Source: Bordetella parapertussis (GTDB lineage: Bacteria; Pseudomonadota; Gammaproteobacteria; Burkholderiales; SG8-41). Taken from it: 64,000 nucleotides of DNA. Position 1 is the first letter of the stretch, and each line of letters opens with the position of its first letter. The position numbers and the translations under genes were made by a program. A model generated the notes under the pieces. The model was not told the origin of the DNA and searched no databases. It saw only the letters and a program-made list of their open reading frames with translations. The stretch spans positions 1 through 64,000 of the forward strand of contig CAMDRT010000003.1 of the NCBI GenBank assembly GCA_945906815.1, given 5' to 3'. This document shows, one piece after another, positions 34,784 through 44,453 of the stretch.

Positions 34784-36337
34784 CTAATGACGCGCGAGCG
34801 GACTCAAGCCATCCGCTTCCGCGACCTCGGTCTCGTCATCGGTGGCATACAGCCCGCTGATCTTCACGTCGAATCCTATCTTTTCCCACTCACGGATTTC
34901 TGCGCCGAGCATGGTGTTGGTGAGCGGGTTGCGCAGCGCCCAGGCGGGGTCGATGGCGAGCCTGAATTTGCTGGTGCCGGACTTGGCCGAAAGAATGCGT
35001 GGGTTGTTGGCGGTGCGCCGCTGGCATAGCAATACCGCGATGCGCAGTGCGAATACGCTGCGCCAGTCTATCGCTGGATCCAGCTCGGGCAGCAGTTTTT
35101 TCAGCGAGCGCCGGTGGGCGAGCAGCAGTTGCGCGATGCGGTGCTGTTCTTCGCGCGTGAAGCCGGGCATGTCGGCGTTGGCGGCGATGTATGCGGCGTG
35201 GCGATGGTAGCTGCCGTAAGCGACGGAAATGCCGATCTCGTGCAGCTGCGCGGCCCACGCCAGCTCGTGTGCGCTGCGCGCATCCTCGCCCGCCATCTGT
35301 TGGTGCAGATGGAGCGCCAACTGGCTGACGCGCTGCGCTTGCGGTGCATCGACATGGTAACGCTGCATGAATTGGGTGACGGTTGCGTCGCGCGTGTCGT
35401 GGTGACTTTTGCGGCCCAGCATATCGAGCAGTATGCCTTCGCGCATGGCACCATCGGCCACCGTCATATGCGCGATGTCCAGTTCCGCCAGCACCGCGCT
35501 CATGATGGCGAGGCCGCCGGGCAGCACCGCGGCGCGCTCGTCGCGCAGCCCTTCGATGCCCATGCGTGTCATCTGTGCCATGTCACCGGCCCTGATCAAC
35601 TGCGCGCGCAGCCGCTCCAGCCCGTCCGGGGTAATGCCCGATGCGCCCGCGCTATTCAGCCCATTCACTTGCAACACCTGTGCCAGTGCGCGCGCGGTGC
35701 CGGACGAGCCTACGGCGTGTTGCCAGTTGGCGCGAGAGAATTCCGCCACCAGGTGCTGCAATTCGGCGCGCGCGGCAAGTTCGGCCTGTTTGAAAGCGCC
35801 TTTGCTGAGTTTGCCATCGCCAAAATAACGCCGGCTGAATGACACGCAGCCCATGTAAAGGCTGTCCAGGCGCTGCGGCTCGTAGCCTTTGCCGACGATG
35901 CATTCGGTGGAGCCGCCACCGATATCCACCACCAGCCGCCGCTCATTGGACACCGGCAGACTGTGCGCGACGCCCAGATAAATCAGCCGCGCCTCTTCTC
36001 GGCCGGCAATGACCTCAATCGGAAAGCCAAGGGCGGATTCGGCTTTTTTCAAAAACACCGCGGCGTTTTTTGCCACGCGCAGGGTGTTGGTGCCAAACGC
36101 GCTCACCTCGCTCGCTTGAAAGCTGCGCAAGCGTTCACCAAAGCGATGCAGGCAGGCGATGGCGCGTGCTTGTGACGGTTCGTCTAGTATTTTATTGTCG
36201 TCAAGTCCCGCGCCCAGACGCACCGCTTCACGCAGGCCGTCGAGCGGGTAGGTTTGATCGCCATCCACGCGCGCGATCTGACAGTGGAACGAGTTCGATC
36301 CCAGATCCACAGCGGCGATCGTCGTGTACTCAGCCAC
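34784..36337 (-). CDS. ppx: Exopolyphosphatase Ppx/GppA family
   Basis: A 517-aa cytosolic exopolyphosphatase. The ASKHA phosphate loops are seen as AVDLGSNSFHCQIARV (residues 9-24) and LVVDIGGGSTECIVGKG (about 143-159). The C-terminal HD-like helical domain (about 310-500) includes WAAQLHEIGISVAYGSYHRHAAYI. Its length fits Ppx rather than the shorter single-domain form. Five bp after rpiA on the same strand. Ppx and GppA cannot be separated by eye. Confidence 0.92.
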   Translation of the reverse strand: MAEYTTIAAVDLGSNSFHCQIARVDGDQTYPLDGLREAVRLGAGLDDNKILDEPSQARAIACLHRFGERLRSFQASEVSAFGTNTLRVAKNAAVFLKKAESALGFPIEVIAGREEARLIYLGVAHSLPVSNERRLVVDIGGGSTECIVGKGYEPQRLDSLYMGCVSFSRRYFGDGKLSKGAFKQAELAARAELQHLVAEFSRANWQHAVGSSGTARALAQVLQVNGLNSAGASGITPDGLERLRAQLIRAGDMAQMTRMGIEGLRDERAAVLPGGLAIMSAVLAELDIAHMTVADGAMREGILLDMLGRKSHHDTRDATVTQFMQRYHVDAPQAQRVSQLALHLHQQMAGEDARSAHELAWAAQLHEIGISVAYGSYHRHAAYIAANADMPGFTREEQHRIAQLLLAHRRSLKKLLPELDPAIDWRSVFALRIAVLLCQRRTANNPRILSAKSGTSKFRLAIDPAWALRNPLTNTMLGAEIREWEKIGFDVKISGLYATDDETEVAEADGLSPLARH

Positions 36338-36342
36338 AGCCG

Positions 36343-37005
36343 TTAATTATTGGTTATGGTTTTTACGTCATCCGCAGTGCCCAGCAATAACACGTCTGCG
36401 CCGCGCCGCGCGAACAGCCCGTTGCTGACCACGCCGACGATTTGATTCAGCGTGGCTTCCAGATCCAGGGGTTGGGTGATTGACAGGTTATGCACGTCCA
36501 GAATCAGATTGCCGTTGTCGGTGGTGAAACCCTGCCGCCATGCGGGCTGGCCACCGAGCTTGACGATCTCGCGCGCCACGTACGAGCGCGCCATGGGAAC
36601 CACTTCGACTGGCAATGGAAATTTGCCGAGCACATCCACCCGCTTCGATTGATCCGCGATGCACACAAATTTGCGCGCCACTGCAGCGACGATTTTCTCG
36701 CGCGTGAGCGCGCCGCCACCGCCTTTGATCATCGCCAGATGGGAGGTGATTTCATCCGCGCCATCGACGTACAGCGGCAGATCTTTTACGCTGTTAAGAT
36801 CGTAAACCGCAATGCCCAGTGCCTTGAGTTTTTGCGCCGTGCTCTCGGAGCTGGCCACCGCACCGTCGATGCGATGCCTGATTTTGCCCAGTGCAGTAAT
36901 AAAAAAATCCGCGGTGGAGCCGGTGCCCACACCCACCACGCTGCCGTCGTTGACGTAGCGTATCGCAGCCTCGGCGGCTGCCTGTTTCATCTCATTTTGA
37001 TTCAT
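36343..37005 (-). CDS. rpiA: Ribose-5-phosphate isomerase A
   Basis: A 220-aa enzyme of the pentose phosphate pathway, interconverting ribose 5-phosphate and ribulose 5-phosphate. Diagnostic motifs GTGSTADFF (residues 26-34), DGADEI (about 85) and [14 protein letters not shown] with the catalytic Glu. Normal length. It precedes ppx on the minus strand and is divergent from ilvA. Confidence 0.97.
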   Translation of the reverse strand: MNQNEMKQAAAEAAIRYVNDGSVVGVGTGSTADFFITALGKIRHRIDGAVASSESTAQKLKALGIAVYDLNSVKDLPLYVDGADEITSHLAMIKGGGGALTREKIVAAVARKFVCIADQSKRVDVLGKFPLPVEVVPMARSYVAREIVKLGGQPAWRQGFTTDNGNLILDVHNLSITQPLDLEATLNQIVGVVSNGLFARRGADVLLLGTADDVKTITNN

Positions 37006-37092
37006 CGGGCTATGATAATCTTCAAAGGTTGCGCTGTACAGTCTGTCTGCCAGCGTGCATCATAGTCCTGATTCCTGCTAACCTCGCGCACT

Positions 37093-38607
37093 ATGAGAAC
37101 CCCTGATTACCTGCGGCGCATTCTGGGCGCGCGAGTTTACGACGTCGCCATCGAGTCACCGCTGGATTTTGCGCCCAATTTGTCCCGGCGCCTCAACCAT
37201 CGCGTGCTGATCAAGCGCGAGGATTTACAGCCGGTGTTTTCGTTCAAGCTGCGCGGCGCGTACAACAAAATGGTGCGCTTGCCGAAGGCGGCGCTGGATC
37301 GCGGCGTGGTTGCCGCCTCCGCTGGCAACCACGCACAGGGGGTGGCACTGGCCGCGCAAAAGCTGCGCGGCAAGGCAACCATAGTGATGCCGGTAACCAC
37401 GCCGCAGATCAAGGTGGACGCCGTACGTGCGCGCGGCGCGCGTGTGCTGCTGCATGGGGATAGCTATGAGGAATCCTATGTGCATGCGAAAATTATTGAA
37501 CAAAAACAAAATCTTACATTTGTGCATCCGTATGACGATGCCGATGTGATCGCAGGTCAGGGCACCATCGGCATGGAAATTTTGCGGCAACACGCCGCGC
37601 CGATAGATGCGATTTTTGTGCCGGTCGGCGGCGGTGGTTTGATTGCCGGCATCGCCGCCTACGTCAAGCGGCTGCGGCCCGAGATCAAAGTGATCGGTGT
37701 TGAGCCGGAAGACGCCGACGCGATGTATCAGTCACTCAAAGCGGGGCGCCGCATCAAGCTCGAGCAGGTGGGCTTGTTCGCCGATGGGGTGGCGGTCAAG
37801 CAGGTGGGCGCGGAAACCTTCCGCCTGTGCCGCGCGCTGGTGGATGACATTATCCGTGTCGATACCGACGCCATCTGCGCCGCGATCAAGGATGTGTTTA
37901 CCGACACGCGTGTGATACTCGAACCAGCGGGCGCGCTCGCTGTTGCAGGCGCCAAGACCTACGCCGCGAAAACCCGCGCGCGCGGCCAAACGCTGATCAC
38001 GGTCGCCAGTGGCGCCAATATGAATTTCGACCGCCTGCGTTTTGTGGCGGAACAAGCGGAACTCGGCGAGCAACGCGAAGCCTTGCTCGCCGTGACCATT
38101 CCCGAAAGACCCGGCAGCTTCAAGGCGTTTTGTGAATTGCTGGGGCCGCGCAATGTCACCGAATTCAATTACCGCTACGACGACCCCGCAGCAGCGCAGG
38201 TGTTCGTGGGCGTGCAGGTGAAAAATCGCGACCAAACCGCGCGCCTCACACGCGCCCTGCGCCGCGCGGGACTTAAAACCCACGACCTGAGCAACAACGA
38301 TCTCGCCAAACTGCACCTGCGGCACACCGTGGGCGGCCACGCACCGTCGGTGCATAACGAAATCCTTTACCGCTTTGAATTCCCCGAGCGTCCGGGCGCG
38401 CTGATGCGGTTTTTGACCAGCATGAGCCGCGGCTGGAACATCAGCCTGTTTCACTATCGCAATCACGGCGCCGACTACGGCCGTGTGCTGGTGGGCATGC
38501 AGGTGCCGCCGCAGGACAAAAAACAATTTCAGGCATTTCTCGACAAGGTGGGTTATCCGTACCGCGATGAGAGCCACAATCCGGCGTACCGCCTGTTTTT
38601 AGGTTGA
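37093..38607 (+). CDS. ilvA: Threonine ammonia-lyase, biosynthetic
   Basis: A 504-aa PLP enzyme making 2-oxobutyrate from threonine for isoleucine synthesis. The PLP Lys is in VFSFKLRGAYNKM (about residue 55), substrate loop SAGNHAQGVA, and PLP phosphate-binding VGGGGLIAG. Two C-terminal ACT-like domains (about 330-410 and 425-500, FPERPGALMRFLTSMSRGWN in the second) give feedback control by isoleucine. Full length for the long allosteric form. Confidence 0.96.
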   Translation: MRTPDYLRRILGARVYDVAIESPLDFAPNLSRRLNHRVLIKREDLQPVFSFKLRGAYNKMVRLPKAALDRGVVAASAGNHAQGVALAAQKLRGKATIVMPVTTPQIKVDAVRARGARVLLHGDSYEESYVHAKIIEQKQNLTFVHPYDDADVIAGQGTIGMEILRQHAAPIDAIFVPVGGGGLIAGIAAYVKRLRPEIKVIGVEPEDADAMYQSLKAGRRIKLEQVGLFADGVAVKQVGAETFRLCRALVDDIIRVDTDAICAAIKDVFTDTRVILEPAGALAVAGAKTYAAKTRARGQTLITVASGANMNFDRLRFVAEQAELGEQREALLAVTIPERPGSFKAFCELLGPRNVTEFNYRYDDPAAAQVFVGVQVKNRDQTARLTRALRRAGLKTHDLSNNDLAKLHLRHTVGGHAPSVHNEILYRFEFPERPGALMRFLTSMSRGWNISLFHYRNHGADYGRVLVGMQVPPQDKKQFQAFLDKVGYPYRDESHNPAYRLFLG

Positions 38608-38613
38608 GTCTGG

Positions 38614-38697
38614 CGTTGAGAGTTCAGCGTTGGGAGCAACCCCGGCGGCGGCGCGTATGCACGGTTTACTCTCGACGCCCAACTCTGCGCTCTAAAC
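38614..38697. repeat. Imperfect intergenic inverted repeat
   Basis: Between ilvA and slt, GTTGAGAGTTCAGCGTTGGG near 38615-38635 is partly complementary to GCCCAACTCTGCGCTCTAAA near 38677-38696, forming a long imperfect stem. It fits the same style as the other hairpins at gene ends in this window (10360, 47018, 58613). No T-run follows. Confidence 0.45.
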
Positions 38698-38714
38698 TTC
38701 GCTAGAATGCCGCC

Positions 38715-40631
38715 ATGAAATTCATGAACACATGGCTATTCCCTCTGCTGTTGCTCGCTGCCCACGCCGGCGCCGCACCTGTCGATGATGATTTTCTGGC
38801 GATGCGCGAGGCCTTCCGTGTCAACGACACGCGCAAGCTGGAGCTTTACGCGCCGCGCCTGAAAGGCCATGTGCTGGAGCCGTACGCGGCGTACTGGCAA
38901 TTGCGCTCGCGGCTGGAGGACGCCGCGCCGCAGACGGTACGTGCGTTTTTGGCTGAATACAAAGACACCTTCGTGGCCGAACGCCTGCGCAGCGACTGGC
39001 TTAAACGGCTGGGCCATAAGCAGCAGTGGGAGTTGTTCGAGGCGGAACGCGCGGCGCTGGTGGATGATGATGTGGAAATGACCTGTTACGGATTACAGGC
39101 GCGCGCGCGCACCGACGCCACCGCAGTGCGTGAGGCACGTTCCCTGTGGTTTACTGAAAAGGACACGCCAGCAAGCTGCGCGCCGCTGTTCGCCGCGCTG
39201 GTGGCGTCCCATCAGATCAGCGTGCAGGATGTGTGGGGGCGTGTGCGCATGGCGCTGGTGGCCGGACAGGTGGGTGTGGCAGGCCGGGTGGCTGCCTATC
39301 TGCCTGCGGGTCAGGCACCCCATCCTGCGTTGTTGTCCGCGGTCTCGCAAAATCCCGCAGCGCAGTTGGCGCGGCCGCTGGATGTCAGTAGCCGCGCCGC
39401 GCGCGAAACCACCCTGTTCGCGGCCTACCGTTTGGCGCGCTCCGCGCCGCAACAGGCCGCCGCGCAGTGGTCGGCGCTGGAAGCAAAATTCACCGAGGAA
39501 GAACGCGCGTTCGTGTGGGGCCACATAGGCTTGCAGGGCGCGTTGCGGCATCACCCCGAAGCGCTGGCCTGGTATGCCAAGGCCGGCGACATGAGCGATT
39601 ATCAGTTGGAATGGAAGGCGCGTGCGGCATTACGCGCCGGCGACTGGAAAACGCTGATTGCGGCGGTGGATGTGATGGTGGTAGAAGGCCAGGATTCGCC
39701 GTGGCGTTACTGGAAAGCGCGCGCCCTGAAAGCGACCGGGCGTGACGCCGAAGCGCTGGCACTGTTAAAGCCACTGTCGCAGGAGTTCATTTTTTACGGG
39801 CAGTTGGCGCTGGAAGAACTGGGCGGCAAGGTCAGTGCGCCGCCCGCGGCCTACACTCCGACGGCGGCGGAGGTTCAGGCGATGAGTCAGAACCCCGGCA
39901 TACGCCGCGCACTCGCGCTGTACGCGCTCGGCATGCGCGTGGAAGCAAACCGCGAATGGATGTGGACGCTGCGCGGCCTCGATGATCGCAAGCTGATTGC
40001 GGTGGCACAAGTCGCCAAGCACGCCGATCTTCCCGACCGGGTGATCAATACCGCGGAGAAAACACAGTCGCTGCACGATTTCCGCCTGCGCTATTTTGCG
40101 CCCTATCATGAGGTGCTGAAGGTGCATGCCGCGCGTCAGGGTCTGGACGAAGCTTGGGTGCTGGGTTTGATCCGACAGGAGAGCCGCTTCATGGCCGACG
40201 TGCGTTCCAGTGCCGGTGCCATGGGCCTGATGCAGTTGATGCCAGGCACCGCGCAGTGGGTGGCGGGGAAAATGGGTCTCAAAAACTGGCGCTGGTCGGG
40301 CGTGACCGACGTCGATACCAATATCAGTTTGGGTACTTACTACCTGCGCCATGTGCTGGATTACCTCGATGGCAATCCAGCGCTTGCGTCCGCTGCCTAT
40401 AACGCCGGGCCGGGACGCGCGCGCGCGTGGCGGCCCGAGCGCGCGATGGAAGCCGCCGCGTGGGCGGAGACGATACCGTTCAATGAGACGCGGCACTACG
40501 TCAAACTGGTGATGGCCAACGCCAGTTATTACGCGAATCTGCTGTCGCAACAGGCGCAATCGCTGCGCGCACGCCTCGGCGACGTGGGGCCGGCACGACC
40601 CGCAGAAAAATCGCTGGGGGATACGCCTTGA
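38715..40631 (+). CDS. slt: Soluble lytic murein transglycosylase Slt
   Basis: A 638-aa periplasmic enzyme cleaving peptidoglycan with anhydromuramyl ends. The signal peptide ends HAGAAP. A long alpha-helical superhelix (about 30-450) is followed by the SLT catalytic domain: VLGLIRQESRFMADVRSSAG with catalytic Glu, MGLMQLMPGTAQWVA and NISLGTYYLRHVLD, then AYNAGPGRARAW. Usual Slt70 layout. Terminal residues past 610 are variable. Confidence 0.95.
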   Translation: MKFMNTWLFPLLLLAAHAGAAPVDDDFLAMREAFRVNDTRKLELYAPRLKGHVLEPYAAYWQLRSRLEDAAPQTVRAFLAEYKDTFVAERLRSDWLKRLGHKQQWELFEAERAALVDDDVEMTCYGLQARARTDATAVREARSLWFTEKDTPASCAPLFAALVASHQISVQDVWGRVRMALVAGQVGVAGRVAAYLPAGQAPHPALLSAVSQNPAAQLARPLDVSSRAARETTLFAAYRLARSAPQQAAAQWSALEAKFTEEERAFVWGHIGLQGALRHHPEALAWYAKAGDMSDYQLEWKARAALRAGDWKTLIAAVDVMVVEGQDSPWRYWKARALKATGRDAEALALLKPLSQEFIFYGQLALEELGGKVSAPPAAYTPTAAEVQAMSQNPGIRRALALYALGMRVEANREWMWTLRGLDDRKLIAVAQVAKHADLPDRVINTAEKTQSLHDFRLRYFAPYHEVLKVHAARQGLDEAWVLGLIRQESRFMADVRSSAGAMGLMQLMPGTAQWVAGKMGLKNWRWSGVTDVDTNISLGTYYLRHVLDYLDGNPALASAAYNAGPGRARAWRPERAMEAAAWAETIPFNETRHYVKLVMANASYYANLLSQQAQSLRARLGDVGPARPAEKSLGDTP

Positions 40632-40708
40632 AGGGCGTGAGGGGTGTGGTGTGAGGAGGATGGGGTAAACTTGTCTCTCTCCAAGCCACTGTTTACGGAT
40701 AGGCCAAG

Positions 40709-41650
40709 ATGAGTATCACTACCATTTGTGTGTTGGGCGGCTCTGGATTTGTGGGTCGCCAGGTGTGCGCGGCGCTGGCCGCGCGCGGGCTGCGGGTGCG
40801 CGTGCCCACGCGCAATCGCGAGCGCGCCAAGCCTCTCACCCTGCTGCCGACGGTGGAACTGCTGACGGCTGACGTGCACGATGCGGCCACGCTGACAGAA
40901 GTGGTGCGCGGCTGCGATGCGGTCATCAATCTGGTCGGCGTGCTACATGACGGGCGTGGCAAAGCCAGCTTCGCCGCCGCGCATGTCGGATTGGCGCGCA
41001 AACTCGTGGCCGCCTGCCACGACAGCGGTGTGCAGCGCTTGTTGCACATGAGTGCCTTGAATGCGGCGCCCAAGGCGCCCAGCGCTTATCTGCGCAGCAA
41101 GGGCGAGGCAGAGGCTATCGTGCGCACGTCGGGGCTGGATTTCACCCTGTTCAGACCGTCGATAGTGTTTGGCCGGGAAGACAAATTTCTCAATCTGTTC
41201 GCGCTGCTGCTCAAGCATTTTCCGCTGCTGATCGTGCCCGCCGCGCACGCGCGGTTTCAACCGGTGTCTGCCGGCGATGTGGCGCGTGTGTTCGCCGACG
41301 CGCTGCTGCGGCAGGACAGCATCGGCCACAGTTACGAGCTGTGCGGCCCCACGGTCTACACCATGCAGCAACTCGCCGAGTTTGTGGCGCACACCACCGG
41401 GCACTGCCGCATGATCTTCGGTGCTGACAGCACGCTCACCAACGTCATGGCGTTCGCGATGGAATGTCTGCCCGGCCACATGATGAGCCTCGACAATGTG
41501 CGTTCGATGACGCTGGACAGCGTGTGCCGGGATTGCGCCTTGCCGTTTGGCATCGTGCCCGAAGCGCTGGCAGCGGTGGCGCCGGCGTGGCTCGCCTACC
41601 GCACGCCGCGCGGACGCTATGCGCACCTGCGTGACCGCACGCGAGTGTGA
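40709..41650 (+). CDS. NDUFA9-like NAD(P)-binding SDR-family protein
   Basis: A 313-aa extended short-chain-dehydrogenase-fold protein. The N-terminal GGSGFVGRQVCAALAARG binds the nucleotide; CDAVINLVGVLHDGRG and RLLHMSALNAAPKAPSAYLRSKGEAE follow, and the usual YxxxK is seen as YLRSK. This is the group similar to mitochondrial complex I subunit NDUFA9, common in betaproteobacteria next to cca and slt. Precise role unknown. Confidence 0.88.
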   Translation: MSITTICVLGGSGFVGRQVCAALAARGLRVRVPTRNRERAKPLTLLPTVELLTADVHDAATLTEVVRGCDAVINLVGVLHDGRGKASFAAAHVGLARKLVAACHDSGVQRLLHMSALNAAPKAPSAYLRSKGEAEAIVRTSGLDFTLFRPSIVFGREDKFLNLFALLLKHFPLLIVPAAHARFQPVSAGDVARVFADALLRQDSIGHSYELCGPTVYTMQQLAEFVAHTTGHCRMIFGADSTLTNVMAFAMECLPGHMMSLDNVRSMTLDSVCRDCALPFGIVPEALAAVAPAWLAYRTPRGRYAHLRDRTRV

Positions 41651-41668
41651 TGTAACCCTCTGTTTTAG

Positions 41669-42898
41669 ATGAAAATTTACGCCGTCGGCGGTGCGGTGCG
41701 CGATGAGCTGCTGGGCCTGCCGGTGGCGGATCGCGACTACGTGGTGATCGGCGCCACGCCGCAACACATGGCGGCACGGGGTTACAAAGCCGTGGGCCGC
41801 GATTTCCCGGTTTTTCTGCATCCACAAACACACGAGGAATACGCGCTGGCGCGCACCGAGCGCAAAACTGCGCGCGGTTATCACGGGTTCGCATTTCACG
41901 CCGCGCCCGAGGTCACGCTGGAGCAAGACCTGGCGCGGCGCGATCTCACCATCAACGCCATGGCGAAGGATGAACACGGCGCGCTGATTGATCCTTTCAA
42001 CGGCGCGGCGGATCTCAAGGCGCGCGTGCTGCGCCATGTCAGTCCGGCGTTTGCCGAAGACCCGGTGCGTATTTTGCGGCTGGCGCGCTTTGCTGCGCGC
42101 TTCGCCCGCTTGGGATTTACGATTGCCGGCGACACCCTGGTGTTGATGCGGCAAATGGTCAGCGACGGTGAAGTGGACGCCCTGGTGGCGGAACGCGTGT
42201 GGCAGGAACTCGCGCGCGGCCTGATGGAGGCAAAACCCTCGCGCATGTTCGACACGCTGCGCGCGTGCGGCGCGCTGGCGCGTGTGCTGCCCGAAGTGGA
42301 TGCGCTTTTTGGCGTGCCGCAACGCGTTGATCATCATCCGGAAGTTGATACCGGTGTGCATGTGATGAGGGTGGTGGATTACGCGGCAGGCCGCGATTAC
42401 GCGCTGGAGGTGCGCTTCGCGGCGCTGACCCACAATCTGGGCAAAGACGTTACACCGCCCACGGAGTGGCCGCGCCTCAGCGGCCATGAGGCGCGCAGCG
42501 TTGATCTGGTGGTTGCACTGTGCGAAAGGTTGCGGGTACCGGCCGCCTGCCGCGACCTGGCGCTGATCCTGGCGCAACAGCATGGCAACATTCACCGCGC
42601 GGCGGCGTTGCGGCCCGGCACCCTAGTGCAGTTGTTGCAAAGTGCCGATGCGTTTCGCAAACCGCAGCGCTTTGCACACCTGTTGCAGGCCTGCGAAAGC
42701 GCTGCGCGCGGGCGGCTGGGTTTTGGCGAATGCCCGTACCCGCAGGCGCAGCGTCTGACGGCTGCGTACGAGGCCGCGGCTGCGGTGGATGCAGGTGCCA
42801 TTGCAAAACAATACACAGAACCCGAGCGCATCAAGGACGCCATCCATCAGGCACGCGTCGCGGCAGTGCGAACAGCGTTGCATGAAACGGAAGATTGA
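41669..42898 (+). CDS. cca: Multifunctional CCA-adding enzyme with altered HD motif
   Basis: A 409-aa tRNA nucleotidyltransferase (class II). The N terminus MKIYAVGGAVRDELLGLPVA with DRD catalytic acidic pair, RRDLTINAMA, and EDPVRILRLARFAARF are all conserved. The C-terminal HD domain, which in E. coli gives 2',3'-cyclic phosphodiesterase, phosphatase and 2'-nucleotidase activities, has HN (H255-N256) where HD is expected in the THNLGKDVTP segment. CCA addition should be intact; HD activities are probably lost. One base change (GAT to AAT) explains it. Confidence 0.95.
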   Translation: MKIYAVGGAVRDELLGLPVADRDYVVIGATPQHMAARGYKAVGRDFPVFLHPQTHEEYALARTERKTARGYHGFAFHAAPEVTLEQDLARRDLTINAMAKDEHGALIDPFNGAADLKARVLRHVSPAFAEDPVRILRLARFAARFARLGFTIAGDTLVLMRQMVSDGEVDALVAERVWQELARGLMEAKPSRMFDTLRACGALARVLPEVDALFGVPQRVDHHPEVDTGVHVMRVVDYAAGRDYALEVRFAALTHNLGKDVTPPTEWPRLSGHEARSVDLVVALCERLRVPAACRDLALILAQQHGNIHRAAALRPGTLVQLLQSADAFRKPQRFAHLLQACESAARGRLGFGECPYPQAQRLTAAYEAAAAVDAGAIAKQYTEPERIKDAIHQARVAAVRTALHETED

Positions 42899-42911
42899 AC
42901 CTAAAAAAGGC

Positions 42912-43250
42912 AGTTCAGCCACAGAGTCTCCCAATCCCGCGCGCGGGCCAGGCGTGCGCAAAGAAACATGGGGCGGGGTGTTTTGTTTCTTGTGATTGCC
43001 GTTAAGGATTATCTGTGTTCAATGGCGCTATCTTAAGGGCGATATACCACGGAACACACGGAATACGCGAAAACAAAAAGGGCGCGGAATTTTTCTGTGT
43101 GTTCCGCGTTTTCCGTGGTTAATGGTCTTGAAGTTCGCCCTTGCGGGATGCGCATTGCACGTGTGCCACCACCTGTGGCTGGTGACCGGCGCGCACCCTG
43201 AAAACGCTTAAGATTAGTGCTATTGAACTCTGTGTTCTCTGTCTAAAAAC
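42912..43250. repeat. Modular intergenic repeat, copy 2
   Basis: Fills the 388-bp gap between cca and GST. From left: a block also in copy 1 (about 42921-42993, same orientation), an inverted-repeat hairpin (43046-43119, left arm ACCACGGAACACACGGAA identical to copy 1), and a block at 43110-43212 that is the reverse complement of 45084-45186 in copy 3. No coding seen. The region 43213-43286 holds only the GST leader with AAGGAG. Confidence 0.75.
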
Positions 43251-43286
43251 GTTTTTTCTCGGTAGCAACACCCTCAAGGAGCCGCA

Positions 43287-43904
43287 ATGATCGACCTCTA
43301 CACCTGGACCACTCCCAACGGCCGCAAAGTCTCCATCATGCTCGAGGAATGCGCGCTGCCGTATAAAACGCACGCCATTCATATCGGCAAGGACGATCAG
43401 TTCACGCCGCAGTTCGTGGCCCTCAATCCGAACAGCAAAATTCCGGCAATCACGGATGCCGACGGTCCGGACGGTAAGCCGCTGAACGTGTTCGAGTCCG
43501 GCGCGATCCTGATTTACCTTGCCGAAAAAACCGGCAAGTTTCTCGCCCCCAGCGGACGCGAGCGCAGCCTAGCCTTGCAATGGCTGATGTTTCAGATGGG
43601 TGGTGTGGGGCCGATTTTCGGGCAGGTGCATCACTTTCTGCGTGCCGCCAAAGAGCCGGTACCGTACGCGATCGAGCGCTACGGCAAGGAAAAAGACCGG
43701 CTCTACCGGGTGCTGGACAATCACCTGCAACAGCATCAATATTTGGCTGGCGACTATTCGATAGCCGACATGGCGACTTACCCATGGGTGGCGCGTTACG
43801 AGTGGCACCAGACGGACCTCGCCTCCGTGCCGCATGTCAAACGCTGGTTCGACGCGATGTCGGCGCGGCCCGCGGTACAACGTGGCATGGCGGTGCCGGG
43901 TTAA
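43287..43904 (+). CDS. Glutathione S-transferase / YfcG-type thiol oxidoreductase
   Basis: A 205-aa GST-fold protein. It has MIDLYTWTTPNGRKVSIMLE, ALNPNSKIPAI with cis-Pro, and NVFESGAILIYLAEKTGKFL. The TTPNG active-site loop with Asn and the following helix are typical of the Nu-class/YfcG-YghU group, which reduce disulfides or peroxides with glutathione. Start ATG 43287 with AAGGAG upstream. First gene of a three-gene block bracketed by inverted repeats. Confidence 0.88.
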   Translation: MIDLYTWTTPNGRKVSIMLEECALPYKTHAIHIGKDDQFTPQFVALNPNSKIPAITDADGPDGKPLNVFESGAILIYLAEKTGKFLAPSGRERSLALQWLMFQMGGVGPIFGQVHHFLRAAKEPVPYAIERYGKEKDRLYRVLDNHLQQHQYLAGDYSIADMATYPWVARYEWHQTDLASVPHVKRWFDAMSARPAVQRGMAVPG

Positions 43905-43931
43905 ACTGTGATAACCAAAAAGGGGTGAAAC

Positions 43932-44423
43932 ATGAAACACAGCAAGTTTTCGCAGCGGCGCAGACAGGTGATGGTCATGGGGGCGGGCGCATGGGCAGCG
44001 CCCGCTGTGGTGATGGCGGCACCGGAACTGGCGGGGCGATGGGCGCCAACCGCAGACAGAATTATTGTGTCCGGCCGCATCCTCGGCGCGTCCGCCGGCC
44101 AGCCGCTGGCGGGTGCGCAAGTGGAAATCTGGCAGGCCGATGCCCGCGGCGTGCGCGCCGAGCACACGTGTGTAGTGGTTACCGCCGATGGCGACGGACG
44201 CTATTTTGCGGCACTCAACGGCGCTGCGCCGCGGCTGCACTATCGCGTGAGCCATCAGGGTTACACCGCGCGCGTGACGCAAATGCACGCGACGGGCACG
44301 CCACAGCGCTCGGTAAGCTTGATCCGCGATGAGGCAGGTGCCACCACCCGCGCGGCGTTTGAATTGACCCTCACGCCGCGCCATGCGCTGGCGTCGGCGG
44401 CGCCGGATACCATCGCGCTGTAA
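43932..44423 (+). CDS. Secreted intradiol-dioxygenase-like protein, degenerate active site
   Basis: A 163-aa protein with an exported N terminus (KFSQRRRQVMVMGAG, twin-Arg style) and an intradiol-dioxygenase-like domain: GRILGASAGQPLAGAQVEIW, DGDGRYFA, APRLHYRVS. Compared with the paralogue downstream, the first Tyr ligand is Arg75, the second Tyr is missing, and the first His is Arg101; only His103 remains. It is therefore unlikely to hold ferric iron. Shares transcript and fold with the neighbour, so it may be a structural or binding partner. Confidence 0.75.
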   Translation: MKHSKFSQRRRQVMVMGAGAWAAPAVVMAAPELAGRWAPTADRIIVSGRILGASAGQPLAGAQVEIWQADARGVRAEHTCVVVTADGDGRYFAALNGAAPRLHYRVSHQGYTARVTQMHATGTPQRSVSLIRDEAGATTRAAFELTLTPRHALASAAPDTIAL

Positions 44424-44453
44424 CGCGCTCGCGGTTGCCGCGTCGCCGTGGCT

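Noticed and set aside
40943..42595. A 550-aa open frame on the minus strand opposite the NDUFA9-like and cca genes
   Set aside because: It is antisense to two clearly conserved genes, is rich in His/Arg/Gln, and has no recognisable domain; GC-rich coding sequence commonly opens the opposite frame.
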